NCBI GenBank assembly: GCA_020226215.1
Contig: CM035229.1
Location: forward strand, 87,995,343 to 88,059,342
Length of the DNA: 64,000 bases
DNA from: Sindora glabra
Taxonomy: Eukaryota > Streptophyta > Magnoliopsida > Fabales > Fabaceae
Reading direction: 5' to 3'
A program made the position numbers and the translations under genes. Below the pieces are notes generated by a model. The model was given only the letters and a program-made list of their open reading frames with translations, was not told the origin of the DNA and made no database searches. Every line of letters starts with the position of its first letter. Position 1 is the stretch's first letter. This document shows, piece by piece, positions 49,840 through 62,199 of this stretch.

Positions 49840-51082
49840 AAAAATTGTAAGTAAATTTGTGCCTTTTTCCCATTCAACATTTTCAAGGTGATGATTAACT
49901 TGAATTTTAGTTTAATAAAAATTATTTATGACATCTTTATACTCTAAATAAAATTCAAATATTTTAAAAGTAGAATTTCATTATGTACAAATATTTTGTG
50001 GAGGCGTCTTAGATTTCTTAGACATTTGAATACATAATTATTTCCAATCATACTTTCTAATTGGTGATAATTTAATATATAAAATTATATTTTTAAGATT
50101 TTGTATAAGTATAGAATAACTTTTAATGTATTTTGAATAACTAAATTTAAAATATGGCATGCACATCTAAGATAAAAAAATTAAATTTCAAGTATAGAAT
50201 TTAGAGTTGAAATTACAATTCTAATAGTACTAGTATTAGTAGATGCATTATTAAAGATAATTAAAAATAATTTATCCGATATCATGTATTCAGTAAATAT
50301 TTTTTATATAACAAATAATAGTAGATGTATCATGTGGTTGTGGAATTGGTTTAAAATAAATAATTTTTTTATGTAAAATAAAATTATCATTAATATAATG
50401 GGCAATTACATAAATACAACTCATTTGAGATGGTGATTCCAAATATTGGAAGTAAGTACAACTCTACCTTTGAATTTTTAAAAAAGTTAACTAAGCTTAT
50501 TTTTTGCTCTTTAAATATTTTATTCAATTTATTTATACTAGTATTTATACTCATACCATGCTATTGAAGATTAAAGTGTTGAAGAAGAGTATTTAATTTT
50601 GGAGAACTAGTTACACTAAAAGACATTTCAATATGAAAAATCCATTTACATAATTCATACTCACAACTATCTTAACTAGACATGTTAGAATTTTTTCTTG
50701 AAATATTTACAATATTTACATGTTTAGAAGAATAATGATTTCTTATTATACTAGTACCATTATAACTATCATAATTATAATTTTTTGGACAATATTTACA
50801 AAATACTTTAACTGCACCATTTATATTTTTTAAATCAAAATGATTCCATATATAATTTTTTTTTAATCTTTTTGTTAAATCGGATGAGGATGCGAAAATG
50901 TTTATGTTCTTACGACTATGAGCATGTTGTGAATATAGATGTTGAGAAGGAAGAGGAGATGATGTAAATTCGAGTATATTTGAAGGAGTATTTGTAAAAT
51001 TATTATTTAAAAAATTAGTAGCTACATTTTCTAAAAAATGTTGATCATCAAAATAATTTTGTATATTATTAGGATTATTCAA
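49840..51082 (-). pseudogene. hAT transposase pseudogene with intact BED zinc finger
   Basis: A 136-codon open frame (51082-50672) starts MNNPNNIQNYFDDQHFLENV. It contains a BED finger at about residues 74-120: SSDLTKRLKKNYIWNHFDL, then CKYC, then IRNHYSSKH, giving C2..H/H ligands. After its stop, further minus-strand frames give hAT core text. YICITAHYINDNFILHKK is near 50430-50370, FKPIPQPH near 50350, and CHILNLVIQNTLK near 50160-50120. NSTFKIFEFYLEYKDV is near 49970 and VEWEKGTNL near 49880. The C-terminal hAT dimerisation region would fall in or beyond the assembly gap. Stops and frameshifts make it inactive. Confidence 0.85.
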
Positions 51083-51299
51083 ATCTATAATTAAAATTTA
51101 TCAATAATATAAAAATAAAATTACTAATATTAAATTTAACAAGAATAATAATAAATTGAAATACTATAAAAATTAAAATATATAAAATTTAATATAAAAT
51201 ATAAAAATATAAGTAGAGATTAGAAAAGGGTTGAAAAGTGTCATCAATATTTTTGTTTCAAGTGAAATTCTGATACTTTACAACTTCATGCATCACTTC

Positions 51300-51440
51300 C
51301 ACATTCAATCTTCAATATTTATAAAGAAATAAAAATTATAGAAATGAAATTGAAGAGAATGAGACTGAAGAGAGAAAGAATGAATATTTATTATAATTGA
51401 GAAATGAAAATTGGATATAGGTATTTATAGTAGTGAAAAA
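51300..51440 (-). promoter_or_regulatory. Putative core promoter of the hAT transposase
   Basis: On the minus strand, CACTACTATAAATACC (TATA box at about 51431-51424) is followed 30-60 bases later by a TC-rich leader (CATTCTTTCTCTCTTCAGTC, about 51382-51363), about 300 bp before the ATG at 51082. The layout is that of a plant Pol II promoter. Inferred only. Confidence 0.5.
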
Positions 51441-51639
51441 TATATAAAAATGAGCTGTTACACAATGGTTACAAAATGCAATGATCAAGTTGCCAACAAT
51501 CGGGAAGTAGTAGTCATTTAATTTGAAAGTAGTAGTAGTGGAAAATATATAAAATATACAAAAATGAACAATTACATAATGGTTACAAAGTGCAATGGCC
51601 AAGTTGCCAATAGTCAGGAAGTAGTAGTCATTTAATTTG
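51429..51639 (-). repeat. About 105-bp tandem duplication upstream of the hAT promoter
   Basis: Copies at about 51429-51525 and 51531-51639 share TAGTGGAAAATATATAAAA or a variant, CAATGGTTACAAA, CAAGTTGCCAA, and GGAAGTAGTAGTCATTTAAT. It lies immediately upstream of the TATA box on the minus strand. Confidence 0.85.
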
Positions 51640-52699
51640 GGCACTTTGACTGCCATACTAATGGTGCGGGGAAAATTAACTCCTGTTATGATATAATTCC
51701 TACGTAACAAGTTTATAGTACATTTACATCACTATCTCCCATCTTCTTTTTAAAACATTTTTATTTTCATCTCTCTTGCGTCCCTTGATATTTGAATTTT
51801 TTGTCAATATAAATAATGAGAAAAATATAAAATTTAAATTTAATAATATAAGATATTTTTATTAGTATCTTGTTAATAAAAATATTTTTAATTAAATTTA
51901 AATTAAAAAAATACACTTGTACCAAAATTGATCTTTTCGTTAATTATATTTTAGTTTTATGAACTTAATTAAAGAATATATTAAATAATAAAATAATTAA
52001 AATATCTCAAATTCTTTTACCTTTTAAAAAATATTTAACATTATTTAAACAAATTCTTTTACCTTTTGTTTGTATTAATAGAAAAAAAGGTGATGGAAAA
52101 TGTGTAAAATGAAAAATATTTGAAAATAAATTTGTTTAAGTATTTGCATTGTTTAGAGAATTTGGAGTGAAAAGGATACTGGAAAAGTCTTGAATAAGTA
52201 ATTAGTAAAATATTTTTCCACCAAATAGATGTAAATGAAATGGGTAGAAAATTTTGTAAATTTAAAATTATTCTTTTGTAGAGTTTATTAAACAATTTTC
52301 TTGATTTGTAATAAAAGTAATTTTGCTATTTAATAAATTGTTTTTTATTTTTTACTTGTAAATCAAACTAATAAGAAATTAATATTTTTATTATTTTTTA
52401 TCTATTCTTATAAATTCACAAAATAAATTAAAAATATTTTTACTTATATTATTTTAATTATTTATTTAATTCATGTCCACACTTTTCCACATCTTTCTAA
52501 ATGTATGATTGAAGTAACATTAGTCCAGAAAATATTATTTTTATTATTATTAAGAATTTATTAAAAATATTTTTATTTATTTAATATTTTTATATTATTA
52601 GGAATTTATTATTATTAAAAAATTTAATTATTATTTATTAAGTGACATATTTTTATTATTATTAATATAAAATATTTTATCATAAAAATCAAATTTATA
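51640..52699. other. AT-rich DNA between the hAT promoter and the hAT-like end repeat
   Basis: No gene. The minus-strand open frame at 52059-52295 is low-complexity Phe/Ile/Lys-rich text with no family feature. Confidence 0.45.
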
Positions 52700-53020
52700 T
52701 TTTTTTAATTTTGACTTAGATTGTTAAGCATAATTTAATATATCAAAATTATTATTTTAATATTATAAAAATTTAAAAATTAAATATACAATAATAAATT
52801 AATTATTTACTATTTATTATTATCAAACTAAGGGGCTAATCCAATAATTCAATGGGTTAACACTTACCAGTCTTAATAAATTACCAGGTCAGACTAACTA
52901 ATTCTAATCCCTTACCAGGTCGAGCCACTATTATCATTTTCTGTAGTAACCCCAGTCTCAGGTCAGATAAAATTATATTAGACTCAGGACAACCTATTTT
53001 GACAGGTTTACCACAGCCAT
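52700..53020 (+). repeat. hAT-like end repeat, copy 2
   Basis: Reverse-complement match to 8737-9060. The phrases TTACCAGTC, ATTACCAGGTCAGAC and CTTACCAGGTCGAG recur inside it (about 52867, 52890 and 52913), giving short subterminal repeats of the kind hAT transposases bind. It sits about 1.6 kb upstream of the hAT transposase start, so it may be that element's 5' terminal region. Confidence 0.5.
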
Positions 53021-53764
53021 AACTTTCATTATTTTACTATATTCTAAACTAGATATTAGTGAAAATGTTAAGGCAAACATTCAAAATTTAATGCAAAATA
53101 ATGGAATATTAAAAAGTATTATTTTAAATTTATTTATATGAACGACTACTTAAAAAATTATTTTAATTTCAAACAATATTTAATAAAATTATGAAAAATT
53201 CATTTTGTTTATAAAACTCATTTGAACATTTTATTTATATAAGACATAAAAATATTATTTAAATTTAAATTCAATTTTTTGTATGTAAATTAATAGGATC
53301 AAAATTTAGAAATTACTTATTTATTTTTTACTTATTTAATATAATTATCCTTATTATCATCAAAAAATTAAAAATTAAAAATATAAGTTAAAAGTAAAAG
53401 ATGAAAATGAAAAAAATTTCAAACTATAATAGAATTGAAATATAGAAATTACTTTTTTAATTATTTAGTGTAATTATACTTATTATCAAAAAAATTAAAA
53501 TTAAAAATAAATTTTTTTAAAACAAATTAAAGTATAAAAGAATGGAAATAAAATTATTTTCTTATTTTAATATCAATATTTTTATGAAATGAAAATCTGA
53601 AATACCCATATCTCTTGTGAAAATATTTGAAGAAAAAGTTAAATTCTACGATATTCTTAACATAGGAATTTTTTGATATTTCAAAGTAAATTTTTTAATA
53701 TTTTAAGTTAAATATAAGAATATAATATTTTTATAATATATTTTAAAAAATATGAAAAATATTT
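53021..53764. other. AT-rich intergenic DNA, no gene seen
   Basis: Contains two related lines near 53270-53400 and 53430-53520 (AAATTACTTATTTATTTTTTAC / AAATTACTTTTTTAATTATT), a loose local duplication. Confidence 0.45.
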
Positions 53765-54180
53765 CACAAATCATCAGAGATTTTGGAATCCAGTTAATAT
53801 ATGCAGGAATATCAAGGAATTTTGGTTTGGAGTAGCTTATCTCTTCGTTAGGAGGTTGCCGATGACCTGGCTCGTGGCAAGAACATTGAAATCATTGAAA
53901 ATCAAGAGAGAAGTAAGCTCCTTGCTTTGTTGCAAAAGTAGCCGTGTGTTGCGGCTTCTGTTATAGTAGCAAAGCAAAAGGCCACCAACTGGGAATGTGT
54001 GCGCACAGAAGAAAAGGCCAGACAGTGGCACAATAAATCAAACACAAGGTGGCTAGAAAATCAAAGGGCGACGACAGCGAGAAAGAAAACTGAAGGAAAG
54101 GCAGAAAGAGACGAGACAGAGATGGTGAAATAATGAAGAGAGAGTGGTTAGCGAAAAATAGAACCTATCGATGATTTAGA
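53765..54180 (-). repeat. LTR/leader repeat, GC-richer copy beside the MBD2-type gene
   Basis: Same repeat as 48305-48690 but retaining many C and G. On the minus strand it reads as a TC-rich leader (CGCTAACCACTCTCTCTTC, near 54158). It ends about 130-160 bp upstream of the MBD2-type gene's first exon and faces away from it. Whether this is an LTR or an older duplicated promoter segment cannot be settled from sequence alone. Confidence 0.65.
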
Positions 54181-55073
54181 CTGCTAAATACAATAAATAA
54201 TTATAAATAATTTAATTAATATTTAAAAATTATTTTAAGTGATTTCCCATAATAGTATAAATGTCTCCGTCCGCTGGACAATTTCCCCTCTAACGTGTTA
54301 ACCTCAAATAGTCATCCAATGAAATGACGGGAAATAAATGAAGTTGGTGCGCGGTACCTGGCTCGTTCTCGCATATTGGTTCGTTCATGCTTCTCCCTCT
54401 TCTCGAGGGAAACAGAACCAGACGCTACCACCCTCACATCATCAAGTTCTTGCTTTTATTCTTCCTAGGATTCTTCATCGGCGTTTTCTTTCTCGACTCC
54501 TTGTCATCATCTCCGGTCTTCGCTTTCCCTCTAAGTAAGATCTGATTTAACATTTACGATGGGCAGCCCTCATTTACTGTTCAAGATTTTTGTTTTAATG
54601 CCTGGATCTAATTTCGTGCTTGTATGATGGGTTTAAAGCAAATTTGGAAGTAGATTAGAGGAAGAGTGTGTCTAAGAATATATGATAACCTGGACGTTTA
54701 TGAGCACCGTGAGCATTTTTTATTTGCCTGAAATTAGTTTATTGTTTATTTGCATCTCTTTGTCTTGGGTTTGATTTTATTTTCATTATTTTAGCTAAAT
54801 GCTTGTTATTTTTTCACTGATGCGTTTTATACGATAGATTGTGCCGCAGATAAGAGATTCAGTACTTTAATATTTGTTAAGAGAAACACCGGAATAATAA
54901 TTTCTTTCACCAGTTCAAATTAATCAAGATGGTCCTTTGAACTTTTGTAAATATCCCTGGTTATGATTTAAAGCCGGTCTTTTGGAAAGTGCTGTTGGTC
55001 CTGAATATGCATTTCTTAGGTCCACTAGTGGTGTTTGAAGTGTTGAACTCTGGCAGGTGCTAGGAGATATCAA
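54181..55073 (+). promoter_or_regulatory. Promoter, 5' exon and leader intron of the MBD2-type gene
   Basis: A GC-richer segment at about 54290-54533 looks like a non-coding first exon, with donor TCTAA/GTAAGATCTG at about 54533-54535. The following intron would end at acceptor CTCTGGCAG (55056). An open frame from 54338 (MKLVRGTWLVLAYWF start) crosses this donor and does not resemble the family's N-terminus, so I treat it as leader. Confidence 0.5.
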
Positions 55074-56738
55074 ATGTGGTCAAGAGGTGGTAAATTTTCA
55101 CTTACTCTGAAGGAACTGAAAGATTTCACAGCTTCAAGCTTTCCCAGCTACCAAATAGCTGTGTTCAGGATATTATAGATGTATCTTCTTCAAGTGATCA
55201 CACAGATGATGAAAATGATCAGTCTAATGATAGTGCATCTAAGCAATTAGTCCTTTATGACCCTCTAGCAAACAGTACTAGTGCAGTTGAACTTGCCCCT
55301 GCTCCACTTCAGTTTGAACCTCCTCTTTCACGTCCAAGAAGAACGCCTTTTGTTCCAATTTCTAGTGTTTTGCCGTCAATAGGGGCTTTTACTGTTCAAT
55401 GTGCAAACTGCTTTAAATGGAGATTGATTCCAACGAAGGAAAAATATGAAGAAATACGTGAACATATTCTTGAGTTGCCTTTTGTTTGTGAAACAGCTCA
55501 TGAATGGCGGCCGGATGTATCTTGTGATGATCCAGAGGATATTTCTCAGGATGGAAGCAAGCTTTGGGCTATTGATAAGCCAAACATTGCCCAGCCTCCT
55601 CCCGGTTGGGAACGACTACTGAGGATCAGAGGTGAAGGAAGTACCAAGTTCGCAGACATGTATGCATCCAGTTCTATTTTCCTATTTTTCCCCCGTGGAT
55701 TTTGCGTTCATATACTCATAATGTGTATGCATACTTTGTCTTGGTTTCATTCTTTACATATGACCTGTCTAATCCACTATTTTATAATTTTTGTCATTGG
55801 AAGTTTAGTCTCCTGAAAATTCTAAATTTCAATCATCAATATCTGGTTATTTATGTTTATAACATATTTCAGATATTACGTAGCACCATCGGGCAAGAGG
55901 CTCCGATCAATGGTAGAGATCCAGAAGTATGTTTCTTCTGCTTTGCTGTCTTTAATTTCAACATTATTTTTTTTTCTGTTTTATTTTTTATTAAACATTT
56001 AAAGCTATCAATATTTCTTTTGCCATCTAATTTTGGTGCTTTCACTTGTGTAGGTACTTGCTGGAACATCCAGAGTACATACGTGATGGAGTAACTCTTT
56101 CTAGGTTCTCATTTCAAATTCCAAGGCCATTACAGGAAAACTATGTAAGGAAGCGCCCTGCTCAACTCGCAGCTTCATATGAAGGCAGTGGACGTGTTGA
56201 ACCTGAGCAAGGTATAAACAGATTACATATTTTTGCACCAAAAAAAAAATGATGTTAATAGATTCTGTTTATATTCAATTATTCTGCAAAATATGTACGT
56301 AATGTCTAATGTCAAAGAACCATGATAAAGCTCCCCTTTTCCCGTAAGAGTAAGAACTTATGACTTTATACTTTCTAGTCCTGCTGATTATCTTTTAAAA
56401 CAGTTGTATATATTCTCAGTGAAAATGCATGTTCCAAAATATTCTGGTAGGGGTAGGTAGATTAAATCCAACTAGTCAGTAATATAGTTATTGGTTCTTT
56501 TATTCTTTCAGTTATTAACTTGGTAGCCTCTTTTTGAAATGTTGAGGGTTTTTAATGATTGAAAAATATATACAATGCAGTGAATCCTCTGGCATGGGTA
56601 TGTCCAAATGACTGTGCAGAGTTGCAACATGGCAGTGCAGGTTGTCTCACTCCAGGCATGAGTTCCCCTGCTTCTGACTCTGCTAATCGTCCTGTAAAAA
56701 AGCAAGCAACTGAGAGCTCCATCAGGAAACACGTCTGA
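55074..56738 (+). CDS. MBD2: CW zinc finger / methyl-CpG-binding-domain protein (MBD2 type)
   Basis: A nuclear chromatin protein; the plant CW-MBD group (Arabidopsis MBD1, 2, 4, 12) combines a histone-tail-reading CW finger with an MBD-like fold. Exons: 55074-55089, 55179-55659, 55873-55926, 56054-56211, 56581-56738; phases join, 288 aa. The CW domain at about 75-125 has C80, C83, C109, C121 and Trp W86, W115. The MBD-like region at about 138-205 includes PPPGWERLLRIRGEG, YYVAPSGKRLRS, and later FSFQIPRPLQENYVRKRPAQL. The C-terminal tail is Ser-rich and ends SSIRKHV. The start is the weak point. The CW exon has an in-frame TAA at 55091 and no ATG after it. ATG 55074 joined through an 89-bp GT-AG intron (55090-55178) gives MWSRGDVSSSSD and restores the frame. 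The arrangement and tail match my memory of Arabidopsis MBD2 best, not MBD4. Confidence 0.88.
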
Positions 56739-57600
56739 CCCTTGGAGTCCAATTATAGAGATGGCGTCATCTTCAATTTTGTGTTACCCACTTTTGGAGT
56801 AGAAATAAGAAGTAGCCGTTCAGAATGAACAAACTTTTACAGAAGATGAAAGAATATTTGTTTGGAAGTTTTTTGATGGGCCTTGAACAAAAGATGAAAG
56901 TTATTCCAGGGATAGGAAGAGTTCTTGGTGGTAAAAATGAGGAGGTCATGCTATTGCCAGGTGAAAAGAATGCATCAGCATAGACGTATCTATCAAGCTT
57001 GGATCCGATATTAATTAATTTCTACCTTTTTGCATTTGTGCTTATTTACTCTTATCTATCCTATCACTGTCTATTAATTAGTGGATGTATGTACTGTGTG
57101 GTTTTGCAAGTAAGTCTAAGCCAATATGGACCTACTCCAAGATTGTGTTCTCTTTCGTTATGTATTTCAGATTTCAGAATTGATGTATAAAGAAAGCAAG
57201 AATGAAGTTGGAATTGAGTTCTTAGGTTTTTTATTTCACATGCAAGGAGGACTCACTGGGCTGTCTGGAATGAAATGATATTCGTAATTAGTTCCTCTTG
57301 CACAAATGTTTCTGTCTATTCCTGGATGGCATTATTATGCAGAGCGGATTAATATTGGAAGAGTCAAGAGGGCTGTCAGTGCATAGCCTTTCCTTGTGTT
57401 GGAGCTGTTTAGGTCCACATCGCCTGCCCCCTCTTTCTCTCCATCCACATATCCACAGGAGAACCTTAAGTCCTTTATGATCACTCAGAAAATTCTGAAG
57501 GGAAAGACGGGACACTAGAAATAAATATAAGAATGGAGGGATGATGACCGGGCGATAGGAGGAATTTAAGTGACGACGCACACGAGTTTAACATGTATAT
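56739..57600 (+). other. 3' UTR of the MBD2-type gene and downstream flank
   Basis: The first 250-450 bases after the stop are GC-richer and probably the 3' UTR. Short open frames on both strands at 56999-57581 have no recognisable product. A pyrimidine-rich line at about 57419-57470 could be a further transcribed leader, but no gene follows it. Confidence 0.45.
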
Positions 57601-60600
57601 GTCGCTCGAATCAAGTGTATCTATTTAATTTACTCAGCCCTTACCCTTCATTGAAATGGAATTCTCAGCTCCCATGGCAGTGGGCTCTTCAAATAAAACA
57701 TCCTCTTTCGATAAAATTATTTTCTTTATTCTGGTGCAATTCAGGTTTTTTACATTTATAAATTTTTAAGGTAATTATAACTTTTATAAAAAAAAAATAA
57801 GAAGAGTAATAATAATATTTTAATTATACTGGTATTATAAAATGGATAATGCGTCCATGCACACTTTTTGATTTTTTTCTTTTTGCAATTTTTTAAAATT
57901 TTTTCTTAATACTTCAATTTTATATAAATTTTCCATATAATAAACATATACTAAAACTCAATTAATCAAAGTTGTAACATAAGAAATTTTTAAAAATTCT
58001 AACTTCGATTGAAAAAAATTACAACTTCAGAACATAATGTTGTAAAAAAGAATTATTTTTTCTATAAAACTTACGAATAGCACGTGCATACAAATTTTTC
58101 CAGAGGTGCATGTTGGCAAATGCCTTATAGAAGTTTTTGGCCGTACATTTAATTTCACATTTCGATTTAAAATTTGTTACATGTAACCTACTCTAATTTA
58201 ATCTAATCTAATTGAACAAAAATAGTTATGCAAACACAGAGAATTATTCCTTTGAAATTGAAATAATGTAATAAAATAAAGAAGAGAATGCTCTCTCTCC
58301 ACGCTGTTACATATGGCCATATGTTATTGGCTACTTTTCCGTTTCGAACGCAACAACTCCATCACGTCAAAGCAGCCGGAATTTAGGGCGGCTTTGGCTT
58401 TACGCTGCACGCTCACCGTCCATTATCCATTTTTATTCCCGTTACTTTCCTCCTTTTCTCTGCATTTTCACATACAATTATGTTGGACAAAATACAAACC
58501 ATCCCTCAAGTTAAGGCCCATAATTATATAACCCCTTCTGAAATTTCAAAACTTATAAATAATTATCTTAAAATTTTAGATAGTTAAAAATATTACAATG
58601 TCAATTAAAATAAAAAAAAAGATATGGATGAATTATTTATGACTTTTCATAATCATTTTTTATTACAAGTAAGTAAAAAAATAAAAAAAGTAAAAGATAC
58701 ACATATTTTATTTTTTAAATGTAGTTAAATCAAGTTTCAATAATAATTTATTTAAAATGATTGTCTTTAATTATATTATAAATATATTTTCAATAGCTTT
58801 TAGTTGAGTTGATTAATTTTGGATGATTGACAATAAACTATTTTAAGTATTTGGTAAATAATTATTTTAAGGTGAATTCTAAGGTACCTTTAGGAATTTA
58901 GTACCCGAGATGGTGTGGTAAAATATAGGTCATTAAATGAGATTATTAAGTCATTACTAAAATTTTAAAGAGTTGATTATCTTTCTATCAGTTAATTTGA
59001 AAATGCTAGATTTCTTAATATTTTCAATCCACTATTTATTTACAAAAAGACAATTTATCCTCAGATAATATTGTTATTTTTCACCTATATCGTTTCTAAG
59101 AAATCCTTCTACAACTAGTAGTTTAATTCACATAATGTCGAAGTAAAACTAATTTTTAAAATAATGTTAATTTCAAACATTTTTTTAAAATACTAGCTTT
59201 TCTTTTTTTTCCAAAAAAAAAGAGAGATGTTAAGCCCTTGAAATATTTATGAAATGAATGGTTACTTATGTTTATCTTTCTTTTCTAACAAAAAAATAAT
59301 AAGAGAGTAGTTGGGGGGGTTCAAAGTCAACAATCCCAACACTTTTTATAAAATAAAAATTATTTTGAATTTAAATTTGATTTATTGTGCATGTAATATA
59401 TTTTTCACTAGTAATGAATTGGAAAATGTTATGTCATTAAAAAATTAAAAATAATTAAGAAATTTTACTAAAAGTAAAAGAATATTTATAGTTTTTAAAT
59501 GACATGATGGCATATGAGTGGATAAAAGTATAAAATTCATTTATGCTATGGTGAATCAAATTTAAATTCAATTATTTTTACATATTATTATATATTTACA
59601 TACAATTAAAATTAAAATAATTTAAATGTGACTTTTAAGATTAAAATGAATAGTTATGATATATTATTTATAATTATTTTTGTGAGACAAAAGAAATCAT
59701 ATGAAACTCTGGCGATGCACTAGTATTTTATTTTAAAATAATATTTTTGTTAATTACAATAGAAGTGTTTAATAACTTGTAAAATAAATAATTAATATAT
59801 GTTAATAAAAGTAGTGAATTAAAAGGATGTTACTAAATAAATAGTCTGTTTAATAATTTAGTATTTGATAAGTTAAAATTTATCAGAATTAATTTATTAT
59901 TTAAGAAAATAATTAAAAGAATAATAAACATGTGAATTAGAAATAATAAATTAATTGATATTTTCACATATTTAATGTCAATAAGATGACTATTATGATT
60001 GAGGTGGAAGACGTGTTATTTTAATAAGATGTATTTAATTAAAACTTAATTCTAGCATATATAAAATTATAATATAGAATATTCTTTGAAATATTTTGTA
60101 GAAGGATTCCGGTTTTCAAAATATTTCATATGCAATTTATATATTTTTTAAATAAAAAATTTTAATTATGGTCAATGGTGAAGTCATGACTTGAAGGCTA
60201 GTAGGAGTAATCAAAATTTTAATGGGGGCAAATTTTACAAACTAGTAAGGATATTTTGAATGAAATACATAATTTTATATAGAATTTTAAGAAATTTAGT
60301 GGGAGCACATACCCTACTAGAATATATATAATTTTTCCAGTAATTATAGTGTAATTAATTATACTTTCAAATTTAACAATTTTATATTTTAATTTAATAT
60401 TGTACTTATATATATATATATAGATGATACTATTACATGTATACGATCTCATTTTTTTTGGCATTAATTGCACGTGAATACGCATTTATATTTTATTACC
60501 AACAATGCTATATATAATAAAAGTAGAATTCAAAATTGAGTTTTCAATGTAAAGCAAGAGTTATTAATAAATACAGGATAATAACAAAAAATTATAAAGT

Positions 60601-62199
60601 TTAATTAATAGATATAAAAGATTCGAAATTTTATTTCGAATCCCATTTTCATCACCAATAACATTTTTTTTACTATCTTACACAATATAAAGTAGAGTAA
60701 AATACACAGACATCTCTTATAGTTTATCATAATTACACTTATCTTTTTTCTAGTTTCAAATCCTACATATTAGTTTATTTAACAGAAAAATATCAAGAAT
60801 ATTCTATTTTGATTCTTTTTATTCCATTTATTATAATTTTGTTTAAAAATTAATTATAAAATTATTGTATTGCCTTTTTAACTTTAATGTTTCTTCTTTT
60901 TTCTTATCACTTTTCCTATGTCTCTACTAATCACCCATTAAAGCAGCTATCCTCCATCAAACAGCATAATTATTGCCTTATCTTTCAATCCTCTTGCCAT
61001 TGTCACGCATTAAGGGTAATTAGAACAAGACAATCTAAAGTTAAGATTCAAGTAGCATAAGTTATTGTTGGTTACCACTCAACTTTAACAAGTTAAACCC
61101 ATGCCAAAAGCCATCACTTGAATCATCAAATGCAACACCATCAAAACTAATTAACCTTCACAAACTCTTTAGTTGCTACTATCACTAGCTACAATTTGCC
61201 ATCACCTAACTCATGCTACTATTGTAAAGCTTGTTTCAATAAAGCTTTTTGGATGTTTATTCACAAGTAAAATAAGTATTTTCATAAAATGCTACTAAAG
61301 CATAGAAAAATATGAGCTTTGGTTGTGTAGCAAAAATTAGAAGTAGATGACTCAAAAAGAAAAAGTTAAGGTTTGTGAAGTAAATAATGATCATATCAAT
61401 AATTAAACTTTTACTTTAAAAGCCACTTCATCTACAAGTAGCAATTTTAAGCTACAAACTATAAACTTCAAAATTCACAAGCAAATTTCAATCAATTCAA
61501 TGTTGGATATATGCAAGAAAGGAAGAGAGATTTGTTAATCTCTATTTTTTTAAATTGCAAGGGTAGAATTGGTGTGTTCAGGTCAATAAATCAATAAAAT
61601 ATTTTCATTTAATATTATTAAATATGATTAGTTAGGAAGGGTAGTATAGGATTTGAATTCAAAGGAAAAGTTTGCATAATTTCAATAAATTACAAGTGAA
61701 TGTGGTGTATTTTACTTTATAAAGTAACATAATAAATTATAATGATATTTTATTTAGAAGAAAATTTAATCTAATAACTAATATATTGAATCTAAAATAT
61801 TATTAAAGTAAAATGATACTTAAATAAATTATAAAATATACTCATATTCTTATATGTCATTTTACATATAAATAACTAATTATAAACAACATATTTTACC
61901 AGAAATCTTTTTCTAAAGAACTCATTGTTGTGACCTTGTAGACTTAAATTTTTATTTTGTAAAGGGAAAAAATTAAATAAATTAAATGAATTATTGTAAT
62001 AGAAGCAATTCATTGATTTTAGTATTTATGCTCTAGGATGAAAATTTTGTAAAAGTAAAAATAGGCTTTAATAAAGAAAAGCAATAGAATTAGTGAGTAA
62101 AATAAAATTTAATTATTAAACTAGATCTAAATAGAAATTTTGAGTAAGTAAGGATTAAATTAATTGAATAGGCATAAAAAAGGAAAGATTTATGAAGTC
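57601..62199. other. AT-rich intergenic DNA, no gene seen
   Basis: No coding family recognised. Minor items are a TTCGAAATTTTATTTCGAA palindrome at about 60621-60639, a (TA)n run at about 60405-60421, and a Helitron-like GGCGATGCACTAGT at about 59711-59724. The 58313-58531 frame is unremarkable. Confidence 0.45.

Noticed and set aside
54338..54538. Possible N-terminal coding exon of the MBD2-type gene
   Set aside because: The frame does not join in phase with the CW exon through the GTAAGA donor and resembles no MBD N-terminus; treated as leader.
57288..57581. GC-richer frames downstream of MBD2 as a separate small gene
   Set aside because: No domain, no conserved start, and frames exist on both strands; insufficient support.
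59711..59724. GGCGATGCACTAGT as a firm Helitron end, and its 13-base match at about 2538-2552
   Set aside because: The shared 13-mer is expected by chance in a window this size and composition, and the 2.5-kb copy lacks any Helitron context.
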